From NCBI GenBank assembly GCA_023433515.1, contig JAEZCN010000250.1, forward strand, positions 1 to 64,000: a stretch of 64,000 nucleotides of DNA. Direction: 5' to 3'. Source of the stretch: Pseudomonadota bacterium. GTDB taxonomy: Bacteria; Pseudomonadota; Gammaproteobacteria; Steroidobacterales; Steroidobacteraceae. The notes beneath the pieces are model-generated. The model worked only from the letters and a program-made list of their open reading frames with translations, was not told where the DNA came from and made no database searches. Of this stretch, positions 44,906 through 52,822 are shown in pieces; positions within the stretch are counted from its first letter, which is position 1; every line of letters begins with the position of its first letter. A program made the position numbers and the translations under genes.

Positions 44906-46186
44906 TTGACCGTATACACCCGGCCGACGCGAGCGCGTTTCAAAGTCATCGGCTTCATGGTCACGCTCGCGATGGTCACGTACCTCGACCGCGCGTGCAT
45001 CGGCGCGATGGCGCCTTCCATCTCGGCGGAGTTCGGGCTCAACGAAGCGCAGATGAGCTGGGTATTCTTCAGCTTCATTCTCGCGTACGCGATCTTCGAG
45101 GTTCCGACCGCGCGCTGGGCGGACAGCCGCGGCGCGAAGAACGTGCTCACGCGCATCGTGAGCTGGTGGTCGGTGTTCACGATCGCCACGGCCGGCGCGT
45201 GGAACTACGCTTCGCTGCTGGTCACGCGCTTCCTGTTCGGCATGGGCGAGGCGGGCGCGTGGCCCTGCGTCGCGCGCGTGATGTCGCGCTGGATCCCGTT
45301 CCGCGAGCGTGGCACGGCGAAGGGGATCTTCTTCGCGGGCGCGTACAGCGCGGGCGCGGTCACCACCATCGCGGTGACGGCGCTGCTGCCGCTGTTCACG
45401 TGGCGCGAGATCCTGGTTGCATTCGGTCTCGTCGGCTTCGTGTGGGTCGTGATCTGGCACCGGTGGTTCCGCGACGAGCCCACCGATCATCCCGAGACCA
45501 ACGAGGCCGAACGCGCGTTGATCGTCGCGGACCGGCCGCCGGAGGCGGAGCACCCGCGCGGCTGGGCCTACTGGCGCGGCCTGCTGCGCGAGCGCAACGT
45601 GCTGCTGCTGTGCCTGCTCTACATGCCGAATTGCGCCACGTTCTACTTCTGCATCACGTGGCTGCCTACCTACCTGATGAAGGAGCACGGCTTCGAGAAG
45701 ACGCAGCTCGGCATCGTCGCCTCGCTGCCGCTGTTCCTGTCCATCGCGACGCAATTCCTCGGCGGCTTCTGGTCGGATCGGTTCACTCGCCGCTTCGGCG
45801 TCACCGTGGGCCGGCGCACACCGGGCATCGTGGGTTACGCGCTGGCGGCGCTGTTCATCTTCGCGGCGGCCTTCTCGAACCAGCCCGTGCTGGCCGCGGT
45901 CCTGATCGCGCTCGCGGCGGCCACCTGCATGCTCACTACCGCGCCCGCGTGGAGCACCTGTGTCGACATCGGCCGCGAGCATTCCGCGACGGTCGGCGCG
46001 ACGATGAACACCTCCGGCCAGATCGCCGCCATCCTGAGCCAGCCGGTGGTGGGTTATTCCGTCACGTTGTTAGGCGACTGGAACGTGCCGTTCTATCTGC
46101 TGGGCGGCCTGTTCATCGTGGGCGCGCTGTGCTGGGCGTTCGTGGAGCCCAGGCGCGCGCTGTTCGAGGCCGCGTCGAGCCGCTGA
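44906..46186 (+). CDS. MFS transporter, anion:cation symporter (ACS) type
   Basis: A 426-residue 12-helix carrier. It begins at a TTG that precedes RARFKVIGFMVTLAMVTYLDRACI, the usual ACS-family start (YLDRA). RFLFGMGEAGAWPCVARV and WIPFRERGTAKGIFFAG are characteristic of the hexuronate/galactonate/phthalate group. The substrate is probably an organic acid but is not determined. The GEAGAWP loop and the length are typical. Confidence 0.88.
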   Translation: MTVYTRPTRARFKVIGFMVTLAMVTYLDRACIGAMAPSISAEFGLNEAQMSWVFFSFILAYAIFEVPTARWADSRGAKNVLTRIVSWWSVFTIATAGAWNYASLLVTRFLFGMGEAGAWPCVARVMSRWIPFRERGTAKGIFFAGAYSAGAVTTIAVTALLPLFTWREILVAFGLVGFVWVVIWHRWFRDEPTDHPETNEAERALIVADRPPEAEHPRGWAYWRGLLRERNVLLLCLLYMPNCATFYFCITWLPTYLMKEHGFEKTQLGIVASLPLFLSIATQFLGGFWSDRFTRRFGVTVGRRTPGIVGYALAALFIFAAAFSNQPVLAAVLIALAAATCMLTTAPAWSTCVDIGREHSATVGATMNTSGQIAAILSQPVVGYSVTLLGDWNVPFYLLGGLFIVGALCWAFVEPRRALFEAASSR

Positions 46187-46320
46187 GAACGCGCCCCGAT
46201 TTACCAGATCATCGTGCCCGTAATCCCTGGATCACATTCCGCGGCATGACCTTGTAGGCACCGCACAAAACGCGGGCTATTCAATTGGCGTGGGCGGTTC
46301 CGGGGCCTAACTTCGGCCCC

Positions 46321-47040
46321 ATGAAAACCGTCGCATTCCGGCGCGTTTTGGCGCTGTGCAGTTATGTAGCCCTTCTGGTGGCCGGACCCGCCCTGGCCCA
46401 GATTGGTCCCATCCAGCCCGTCCTCATGCTCGAAGGCGGCAAGGCCGAGCAATCTCACAACCGGCCCGATCTTCCCGAGGACTACTCCGTACCCGTCGAC
46501 GTGTTTGTCGAGCCGGACGGCACCGTGAGCAACGTCGTCGTGAGCGATTCGACCGGCAACCTGGACGCCGACAGGGTCGCCGCCGAGTACATGCGCGACC
46601 GTAGATTCCTGCCCGGACTCGACATGAAGGGCAACCCGGTCGCGAGCACCGTGCGCGCCACGGTGAACATGTTCCACCGCGGCTCGCGCAAGGTGGTCAA
46701 GATCACGCTCAAGCCGCCGCCGATCGCGAACGAGACGGAACGCGTGCGCAAGCTCATGTGCGCGGACTTCCTCTGGGAAATTCAGCGCATGCGCGAAGGC
46801 GCCGGCATCCGCGACGCCAGCCTCGAGGTGATGCCCTACGTTTCGGCGCGCATGTACATGACCTCGAAGCAGGTGTCCGAGGAAGTCGAGGAAAAGTTCT
46901 GGGACACGTGGCCCAACGCGCTGCAGAAGGTCGTCGATCGCTGCAAGAAGGATGAGCTCCAGCTCTACTACAGCGAGGTGCTCGTCCCCACGCTCGACGG
47001 ATCCCGGCCCGGCGGCGAAACGGCGACCGCGGGTAGATAG
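46321..47040 (+). CDS. Exported TonB C-terminal-like protein
   Basis: A 239-residue protein with a signal peptide (CSYVALLVAGPALA). Residues about 55-125 (PVDVFVEPDGTVSNVVVSD, EYMRDRRFLPGLDMKG) follow the TonB C-terminal domain pattern. The remainder is helical. It lacks the N-terminal membrane anchor with the SHLS-type helix and the Pro-rich spacer of true TonB. It may therefore be a periplasmic domain protein, not an energy transducer. No TonB receptor is nearby. Confidence 0.75.
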   Translation: MKTVAFRRVLALCSYVALLVAGPALAQIGPIQPVLMLEGGKAEQSHNRPDLPEDYSVPVDVFVEPDGTVSNVVVSDSTGNLDADRVAAEYMRDRRFLPGLDMKGNPVASTVRATVNMFHRGSRKVVKITLKPPPIANETERVRKLMCADFLWEIQRMREGAGIRDASLEVMPYVSARMYMTSKQVSEEVEEKFWDTWPNALQKVVDRCKKDELQLYYSEVLVPTLDGSRPGGETATAGR

Positions 47041-47086
47041 TCAGCCCGGCGGGGAAGACCGCGTTCCGCGGCCTTCCCTTCTCCGT

Positions 47087-47563
47087 TCAGATCTCGAGAT
47101 TGCTTCTCGACGATGGCGTCAGCGCGTAGGGTTCGTAACCCTTCGCGTAACGCAGCGGCCGACCCGAGAGGTCGGCCTCCACCTTCGCCCGCGGGTCGAC
47201 ATTGACCGTGTTCTGGATCGAGAACGATGCACCCTGGCTCGTGATCGCCAGCGACTTCTGGCCGGCGTACGGCAGCGGAATGCGTTTCGCGCGGCAGTAA
47301 CTGATAAGAGCGGCCGCCAGTTCGGTCACGCCGTAATGTCGCCATTCGATCACGCGATCCTCGGGAGCGCGCACCGCGACGTCCATGCCGTCTTTGCCCC
47401 GTGTGCCATGGACCAGCTCGGCCTGCACGATTTCACCTCGCGACAGCGGCCCGTGCGCCCGACGATCGGACTGCAGGACGGCATCGAGCACCGTGGGCAG
47501 ACCGAACACCAGGTGACGCGTTTCCTTGATGGAGACCGCTGACATGTCTTGCAGGTTATTCAT
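47087..47563 (-). CDS. Hypothetical cytosolic protein
   Basis: A 158-residue protein with no signal or membrane helix. It has a helical segment VTELAAALISYCRAKRIPLPYAGQKSL and a mixed C-terminus. I do not recognise the family. Good codon use and an isolated position support it being real. It faces the TonB-like gene tail-to-tail and is divergent from the small exported protein. Confidence 0.7.
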   Translation of the reverse strand: MNNLQDMSAVSIKETRHLVFGLPTVLDAVLQSDRRAHGPLSRGEIVQAELVHGTRGKDGMDVAVRAPEDRVIEWRHYGVTELAAALISYCRAKRIPLPYAGQKSLAITSQGASFSIQNTVNVDPRAKVEADLSGRPLRYAKGYEPYALTPSSRSNLEI

Positions 47564-47865
47564 GGTCAGGAAAACACCTAGTGCGAGTACTCGATAATCG
47601 CGGTGTCAAATGCCGCGCCTGCGAAAACTGAGAAGTCGATTCTGTTGCGCCCAGAGCGCCGCGCGATCGTGATTGGACATATACCGCTGCTCCGACGCAC
47701 AAACGGGGCACCTGCCGACTTCGTTCACCGCCGAAGTGCGCAAATGACAAGCAAGTCCGACACGAGGCGATGGTTCATTCGCCTATGGGACGCCGGATGC
47801 GTGCCGGAGAATCGCACCGGTCCCGCCCAGCGCGGGTGACTTTCTCCAAACCCCGGGTGGAACAC
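47564..47865. other. Gap of 302 bp between divergent genes
   Basis: This is a promoter region for two divergent genes. A possible leader structure lies at about 47782-47843: ggcga/tcgcc (47783-47800) and cccgcc/gcgggt-type pairs, with ggaga at about 47809 able to pair with tctcc at about 47842. No class is recognised, and no terminator or ORF of note is seen. Confidence 0.4.
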
Positions 47866-48213
47866 ATGGATACATTGAAATGGATCATTGCGTCCGCGGT
47901 CGTGGTCGCCCCCCTCAGCAGCGCGCTCGCCGAAACCCCCGCGAGCAGCGACGCGTCCACTACAGCCGTCGATACCCTCAGGGCTTCGCTCGGAGGCAAG
48001 GGCGCCATCGACGTGGAAAACGTTCGCATGACCGACGACGGCGTTGCATGCATCGACTATCGCGGCCCCAACAACAGCGGCGGCATGTCGAAGTCGAAGG
48101 CGGTCGTGCAGGGCGACAAGGTGCTGCGAAGCAGCGTCGGCAACGATCGCTTCGCGGACGCCTGGAACGAACATTGCGCGGGCACGCGCGCCGCCTCCAA
48201 GGACAAGGACTGA
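47866..48213 (+). CDS. Small exported hypothetical protein
   Basis: A 115-residue protein with a signal peptide (IIASAVVVAPLSSALAE). The mature part (LRASLGGKGAIDVENVRMTDDG, ACIDYRGPNN) has two cysteines that could form a disulfide. It is of unknown function. The ATG at 47866 follows a gtggaacac sequence. It ends before a terminator shared with aqpZ. Confidence 0.75.
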   Translation: MDTLKWIIASAVVVAPLSSALAETPASSDASTTAVDTLRASLGGKGAIDVENVRMTDDGVACIDYRGPNNSGGMSKSKAVVQGDKVLRSSVGNDRFADAWNEHCAGTRAASKDKD

Positions 48214-48233
48214 CGCGCTACGAATCCGCTCGC

Positions 48234-48260
48234 AGGGGGCCGCGCGGCCCCCTCATTTTT
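48234..48260 (+). terminator. Terminator shared by the exported-protein and aqpZ ends
   Basis: The hairpin agggggcc-gcgc-ggccccct is followed by cattttttc. The T-run overlaps the last lysine codons and stop of aqpZ on the reverse strand. Confidence 0.85.
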
Positions 48261-48942
48261 TCAGCCAGCGCCAGAAGCCTCCGGCCAGGGCGGCGCCGAG
48301 GATCGGCGCGACCCAGAACAGCCAGAGCTGGTTCAACGCCCATCCACCCACGATGAGCGCGGGTCCCGTGCTGCGCGCCGGGTTCACCGACGTGTTCGTC
48401 ACCGGGATGCTGATCAGGTGGATCAGCGTGAGCGCGAGTCCGATCGCGAGCGGTGCGAAGCCGCTCGGCGCGCGCTCGTCGGTGGCGCCGAGAATGATCA
48501 GCAGGAAGAAGAAGGTCATCACGACTTCCGTGACGAACGCCGCGCCCAGCGAATAACCGCCCGGCGAATGTTCGGCGAAACCGTTCGACGCGAGTCCGCC
48601 CGCGGTCGGATCGGAGCCGTTGCCGGCCGCGACGTATGCCAGCAACCACGCGGCGAGTATCGCGCCGATGACCTGCGCGACGATATACGGCAGCACGTCG
48701 CCCGCTTTCACGCGTCCACCGGCGAGCAATCCCAGCGTGACCGCGGGATTGAAGTGCCCCCCGGAGATGCCGCCGACGGCATACGCCATCGTGACCACGG
48801 TGAGGCCGAACGCGAGCGCAACGCCGACGAGACCAATGCCGACGTCGGGAAATTTCGCGGCCAGCACTGCGCTGCCGCAGCCTCCCAGAACCAGCCAGAA
48901 CGTGCCTAACAATTCCGCGACCGAACGCTTGAGGATGGGCAT
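48253..48942 (-). CDS. aqpZ: Aquaporin Z
   Basis: A 229-residue six-helix water channel. The two pore half-helix NPA motifs are GGHFNPAVTLG and NTSVNPARSTGPAL. The arginine after the second NPA (NPARS) is the selectivity-filter residue. The N-terminal LLGTFWLVLGGCGSAVLA is characteristic of AqpZ. It conducts water across the inner membrane. The C-terminus ends in WRWLKK. Confidence 0.96.
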   Translation of the reverse strand: MPILKRSVAELLGTFWLVLGGCGSAVLAAKFPDVGIGLVGVALAFGLTVVTMAYAVGGISGGHFNPAVTLGLLAGGRVKAGDVLPYIVAQVIGAILAAWLLAYVAAGNGSDPTAGGLASNGFAEHSPGGYSLGAAFVTEVVMTFFFLLIILGATDERAPSGFAPLAIGLALTLIHLISIPVTNTSVNPARSTGPALIVGGWALNQLWLFWVAPILGAALAGGFWRWLKK

Positions 48943-49031
48943 CGAAGTTCTCCCCGTTCTTGTTGTGGCGCCAATATGTCGAATGTGCGGTCCGCGGTCA
49001 ACGTCTAACCACTCCGCGCGTTCTGGACGCC

Positions 49032-50111
49032 ATGCGCAGGCACTGCATCGCGTTCATCGCCATTCTCGGTTTCGCTGCCTGTGGGGGTGGCGGAGAGCCG
49101 GACTCCCCCGCCCCACCATTGTTGCCGGGGCCCGACGCATTCGCGGAAGTCGACAGGGTCGCGGGCGCCGCGTTCTCGTCGCAATCCCTGCCTGGAATGG
49201 GTCTCGCGATCTACGACGCCCAGGGCGTCAAGCGCTTCGAGAGGATGTACGGCGATTTCGCGGCTGACCGGCGCATCGCGGTCGCGTCCGCGTCGAAGAT
49301 GGTCGCGGGCCTCGTGATCATGCGGCTCGTGACCGACGGTTACCTGACCCTGGATTCCACCACCGGCGAGGTGCTGGGATGGACGGGTCCACAGGGCGAG
49401 ATAACGCTGCGACAGCTGCTGTCGTTCACGTCGGGCATGGAACGCGAAGCGGCGTGCACGCTGCTGCCCAACATCGAGCTGGCCGATTGCGCGGCCGCGA
49501 TCTCGCAGACGCCGCTGGTCGCGCCACCGGGCACGCGATTCGACTACGGCAGTACGCACCTGCACGTCGCCGCGCGCATGGCGGAAGTGGCGACCGGTGC
49601 ATCGTGGAACGAGATCTTCGCTGCCCGGATCAAGACCCCGCTGGGACTCGGGCCCGATCTCGTGTTCTACACCGCGCCGCGCATGGCGTTCGGGACCCGC
49701 AACCCGCTGGTCGCCGGCGGACTGCGCTCCACGATGAACGAATACGCGCGGCTGCTCGCGCTCGGTTTCAATCGCGGCACGCACCAGGGCAATCGCCTGA
49801 TCGGCGATGCGCTGTTCGACGCTCAGGCGGCGGAGCCCTATCCGGACGCGACGATCGGCTTCTCACCGATCGCGGATACCGGACTGAATTTTCACTACGG
49901 TCTCGCGGCCTGGCTCGAGTGCCCGCCACCGGCGGCGAATTGCCCGGTGATCTCGTCACCCGGGGCTTTCGGTTTCACGCCGTGGTTCGATCGCGAGGCC
50001 GGCTATTACGCGATCATCGCGATGGAAGTGACGGATTCGGATTCGGGAGTGGTCCCGTTCCCGGTGCAGCTCGCGCAGGAGCTGAAGCCGCTGATCCGCG
50101 CCGCGCTTTGA
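49032..50111 (+). CDS. Serine hydrolase lipoprotein (beta-lactamase/class C-like)
   Basis: A 359-residue lipoprotein with the lipobox (LGFAACG) and a Pro-rich linker. The SxxK nucleophile motif is ASASKMVAG (with Ser and Lys three apart). A YxS-like DYGSTHLHVAA follows, and a later SSPGAFGFTPW segment takes the place of the HxG motif. It belongs to the beta-lactamase/D-alanyl carboxypeptidase/esterase superfamily. Activity could be esterase or peptidase; antibiotic resistance cannot be claimed. Confidence 0.85.
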   Translation: MRRHCIAFIAILGFAACGGGGEPDSPAPPLLPGPDAFAEVDRVAGAAFSSQSLPGMGLAIYDAQGVKRFERMYGDFAADRRIAVASASKMVAGLVIMRLVTDGYLTLDSTTGEVLGWTGPQGEITLRQLLSFTSGMEREAACTLLPNIELADCAAAISQTPLVAPPGTRFDYGSTHLHVAARMAEVATGASWNEIFAARIKTPLGLGPDLVFYTAPRMAFGTRNPLVAGGLRSTMNEYARLLALGFNRGTHQGNRLIGDALFDAQAAEPYPDATIGFSPIADTGLNFHYGLAAWLECPPPAANCPVISSPGAFGFTPWFDREAGYYAIIAMEVTDSDSGVVPFPVQLAQELKPLIRAAL

Positions 50112-50169
50112 TTCTCTCTCGCACATTCGCGGCGTGCATGTAGTTAGTCAACCCGAGGCCAGGGCTCCG

Positions 50170-50724
50170 TCACATTTTTCGGCAAGTAATTTCGCCAGAG
50201 AGTTTCACGCCGCTCTTCGTCTCGCCCGTGAAGCTCAGCATCGCCATGCCCGGTGCTTCGAGCAGCTGGGTCGTCGCGGTGCCGCTCACGCCCTTGTTCG
50301 CGCGCTCCGCCTTCTGGAACGGCTCGAGCACGGCGTCGGGTCGCGTATCGATTTCGTACGTGACGCTCGCTTTGCCCTTGTGGCCGGCGCCCGGCTCGGC
50401 GATGACGAGCACGATCTGCAGTTGATTGGCGTGTTTCTCGTCGATGCTCGGCATGTCGAGCGACAGCGACGCCTTCTCGGAAGTCAGTACAACCGACAAT
50501 GACGGTGGCTTGTCGCCGAGCGCGGCGATCACGCAGGCCTGCGTCGGCGCGAAATCGTAGCGCCCCGCGTGCGGACCGGAGCCCACCTTGATGCTTGCGC
50601 TGCTGCCGATCTGGGGCTGCGGCGGCTGCGCGGGCACCGGTGGCTGGACCTGCGGCAGCGCGGGCTGCCCCACCACCGCGAGGCACGCGCCGAGGCCCAG
50701 CACCGCGTAACGGATTCGGTTCAT
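50170..50724 (-). CDS. Exported hypothetical protein
   Basis: A 184-residue protein with a signal peptide, then a Pro/Gln/Val-rich stretch (VQPPVPAQPPQPQ). The rest is beta-strand rich (ASIKVGSGPHAGRYDF, VTYEIDTRP, SGEITCRKM). No family is recognised. Its ATG overlaps the stop of the DUF481 gene as ATGA, so they are coupled. Confidence 0.75.
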   Translation of the reverse strand: MNRIRYAVLGLGACLAVVGQPALPQVQPPVPAQPPQPQIGSSASIKVGSGPHAGRYDFAPTQACVIAALGDKPPSLSVVLTSEKASLSLDMPSIDEKHANQLQIVLVIAEPGAGHKGKASVTYEIDTRPDAVLEPFQKAERANKGVSGTATTQLLEAPGMAMLSFTGETKSGVKLSGEITCRKM

Positions 50725-51470
50725 AAGATGTTGTACACCAGGTTCACCGTCATGACGGTATCGGTGCTCTTCGCAAGCGGCGGTGGGTCGGTGTTGTAAC
50801 GCACGCCGACGCCGACGGCCAGCGCGAAGGCCTTGTTGATGCCGACGTTGAGCGCGATGTCGTTCTGCACCGCGGTGTTGTCCGAGCCCGCCTCGGCGAG
50901 CAGCTTGTTGGTCAGCTTGGTGTTCTCGGTGAACGCGTGTTCGTAGTTCGACGCGAGTGTCGCGACCGGATCGCCTTCCCCGTCGCCCTTGATGCGATCG
51001 AGCACCTGTCCCGAGTCGGTGCGGATCAGGATTTGCGGCTGCAACCTGCGATAACCGGCACCGAACGAACCGTCGAGCTGGGTCGTCGGGCTGTCGATGA
51101 ACTTGTAGGTCGCACCGGTCGAAGCCGATGCCTGGTACACGAATCCGCTGAAGCGATCCTGCTCGGCGCGCAGTCGTCCGAACCAGCTCATTTTTCCGCT
51201 GATCTTCCAATCGGCCTGGTAACGCGCCTCGTAACGCTCGGCGTTCGCGAACTCGGCGTTCTCACCGTACTGCGCGCTGAAGAAGAAGTTGTTGCGCCAC
51301 TTCGAACCCTCGTGCGTCAGGTCGAGCCGTGAGTTCGCGGACTTGGATTCGGTGTTGCCGCTGTTGAAGAGCAATCCCAGTTCGGCCTTGCCGGACCACT
51401 GTGCATGCGCGGGGAGACCGACGAAGGCGGCGACCACGAGAGCAGGAAAACACGTCCATCTGCGGTTCAC
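50721..51470 (-). CDS. DUF481 outer-membrane beta-barrel protein
   Basis: A 249-residue protein with a signal peptide (FPALVVAAFVGLPAHAQ). The strand pattern, WSGKAELGLLFNSGNTESKS ... YEARYQADWKIS ... YNTDPPP and a C-terminal VNLVYNIL, matches the DUF481/YdiY family, probably a salt-inducible outer-membrane barrel. Function is not established. It precedes and overlaps the exported hypothetical gene. Confidence 0.9.
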   Translation of the reverse strand: MNRRWTCFPALVVAAFVGLPAHAQWSGKAELGLLFNSGNTESKSANSRLDLTHEGSKWRNNFFFSAQYGENAEFANAERYEARYQADWKISGKMSWFGRLRAEQDRFSGFVYQASASTGATYKFIDSPTTQLDGSFGAGYRRLQPQILIRTDSGQVLDRIKGDGEGDPVATLASNYEHAFTENTKLTNKLLAEAGSDNTAVQNDIALNVGINKAFALAVGVGVRYNTDPPPLAKSTDTVMTVNLVYNIL

Positions 51471-51612
51471 GAAAGTTCCTCTGTTGAAATATTAGTTAGG
51501 CGAACGTCGAGCGGCGGCGCGGCCAGGCGCGGTGCGTGGAGGGGTTATCGGTGCCATGCGAAAACCGGTATATCCGCCGCCCCCTGCGCGCTGCGACGGG
51601 CAGTCTGACCGC

Positions 51613-52374
51613 TCAACCCAGCGTGTAGTTCAGTTTTGTCCCGGTCATTGTCACGACTTTGCGACGGATCAGCTCGTCGATGTATTGCTCCACGACTTTC
51701 GGCTCGGGAGCGCCACCGTGGTGCCGCAGGAACGCGGTGATGGCCTGCGCCAGCTTCCTGCGATTCGCGGGTTTGCCGCTCATCGAGCGCAACTGCTTGA
51801 CTATCGCGTCGAGCTTGTCGTAGGTCACGACCGGCGGCGCCGGCGGCTTCTGCGCCTGCGATTTCGCGGGCTGCGGCCTGGGTGACTGTGGCTGCGGCTG
51901 CTGCCTGGGCGGGCGCGCCTTCGGTGCCTGCGGCTTGGGCGCGGGCGCGGGTTTGATGGCAGCCGGCGTCGCGGCCTTCGGCGCTTTCTTCTTCGCGGTC
52001 TCGTTCTTCACGATCTCCGCGATCGACTTCACGCGCCGCACCCAGAAGCCGCGCGCGGCCAGGAATTCCAGCAGCGGATCGAAATCCGTGTCGCGCGACA
52101 CCACGTGGACCTGCGCGCCCGGCTCCTGCTCGAGCAGCCTGCCCATGTAATAAGCGATGTGCATGTCCATCGCATTGGGACCGCTGCGCGCGATCGGCAC
52201 GTATTCCGCGTTCGTGCCGAGCATCTGGATGGAATGCGACAGCTCGAAGGAAATGCGTCCCCTCGCCTGCGCCGCGCCGATGAACACCAGCACGCGGAAT
52301 GCGCCACCCGCGAGCGCCGCAAGGCTGTCGGGCTGCACGTTCTCGAAATCGACCAGGACGTAGTTAGTGCTCAT
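51613..52374 (-). CDS. NYN/PIN-like nuclease-fold protein with C-terminal helical domain
   Basis: A 253-residue protein. The N-terminal PIN-like domain has the acidic strands YVLVDFENV, GPNAMDMHIAYYMG and VVSRDTDFDPLLEFL, which carry metal-binding aspartates. A Pro/Gln/Ala/Lys linker (about 128-180) joins it to a C-terminal domain (LAQAITAFLRHHGG, YIDELIRRKVV) that resembles a winged helix or HTH. It could be an RNase; the substrate is unknown. It lies 15 bases after the pyrophosphohydrolase. Confidence 0.8.
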   Translation of the reverse strand: MSTNYVLVDFENVQPDSLAALAGGAFRVLVFIGAAQARGRISFELSHSIQMLGTNAEYVPIARSGPNAMDMHIAYYMGRLLEQEPGAQVHVVSRDTDFDPLLEFLAARGFWVRRVKSIAEIVKNETAKKKAPKAATPAAIKPAPAPKPQAPKARPPRQQPQPQSPRPQPAKSQAQKPPAPPVVTYDKLDAIVKQLRSMSGKPANRRKLAQAITAFLRHHGGAPEPKVVEQYIDELIRRKVVTMTGTKLNYTLG

Positions 52375-52389
52375 CGCGACCGCGCTGGC

Positions 52390-52749
52390 TCACAGCTCGG
52401 AGTACTTCTTGATGCTGCCGCGGGCCTTGTCCGCGGGATACTTGAGCGCGTTCTTGCGAATCTTGTCGCGCGCGGCGTCCATGAGGTTCACGTCGAGCTT
52501 GTCCGCGAGGCGCACCAGATAGTTCAGCACGTCCGCCATTTCGTCGCGCACTTTCTCGAGCTCGGCGGGCGGCAACGCCCGCGACTGTTCCTCGCTGAGC
52601 CACTGGAAGCGCTCGAGCAATTCGGCCGCCTCCACGGCGAGCGCCGAGGCCAGGTTCTTGGGGCTGTGGAACTGGTCCCAGTCGCGTTCCGCGGCGAATT
52701 CCCGCAGCGCATCGCGCAGCTGGGTGAGTCCGTGAGGGTTTGTGCTCAT
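52390..52749 (-). CDS. MazG-like nucleotide pyrophosphohydrolase
   Basis: A 119-residue all-alpha NTP pyrophosphatase. The metal-binding helices read ALAVEAAELLERFQWLSEEQ (ExxE) and VRDEMADVLNYLVRLAD (ExxD). This matches the small RS21-C6/dCTPase-type MazG subfamily, which hydrolyses nucleoside triphosphates, perhaps non-canonical ones. It heads a two-gene unit with the NYN protein. It is divergent from the transglutaminase gene. Confidence 0.9.
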   Translation of the reverse strand: MSTNPHGLTQLRDALREFAAERDWDQFHSPKNLASALAVEAAELLERFQWLSEEQSRALPPAELEKVRDEMADVLNYLVRLADKLDVNLMDAARDKIRKNALKYPADKARGSIKKYSEL

Positions 52750-52822
52750 GCGGCGCCGAGACTACACCAAGGCGTGATCTGGTCGCGATTCGTGCGCGGG
52801 GCCTCTCGATATTCTCGGTCAA

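Noticed and set aside
46321..47040. A genuine TonB energy transducer
   Set aside because: It has a cleavable signal peptide and no N-terminal anchor or Pro-rich spacer; only the C-terminal-like domain is present.
47782..47850. Fluoride (crcB) riboswitch resemblance in the ggcgatgg...tcgcc hairpin
   Set aside because: The conserved AAAC linker and the TGATG...CTAC pseudoknot partner are missing.
49032..50111. Antibiotic-resistance beta-lactamase
   Set aside because: The SxxK fold is shared with esterases and peptidases; no KTG motif is visible, so resistance cannot be claimed.
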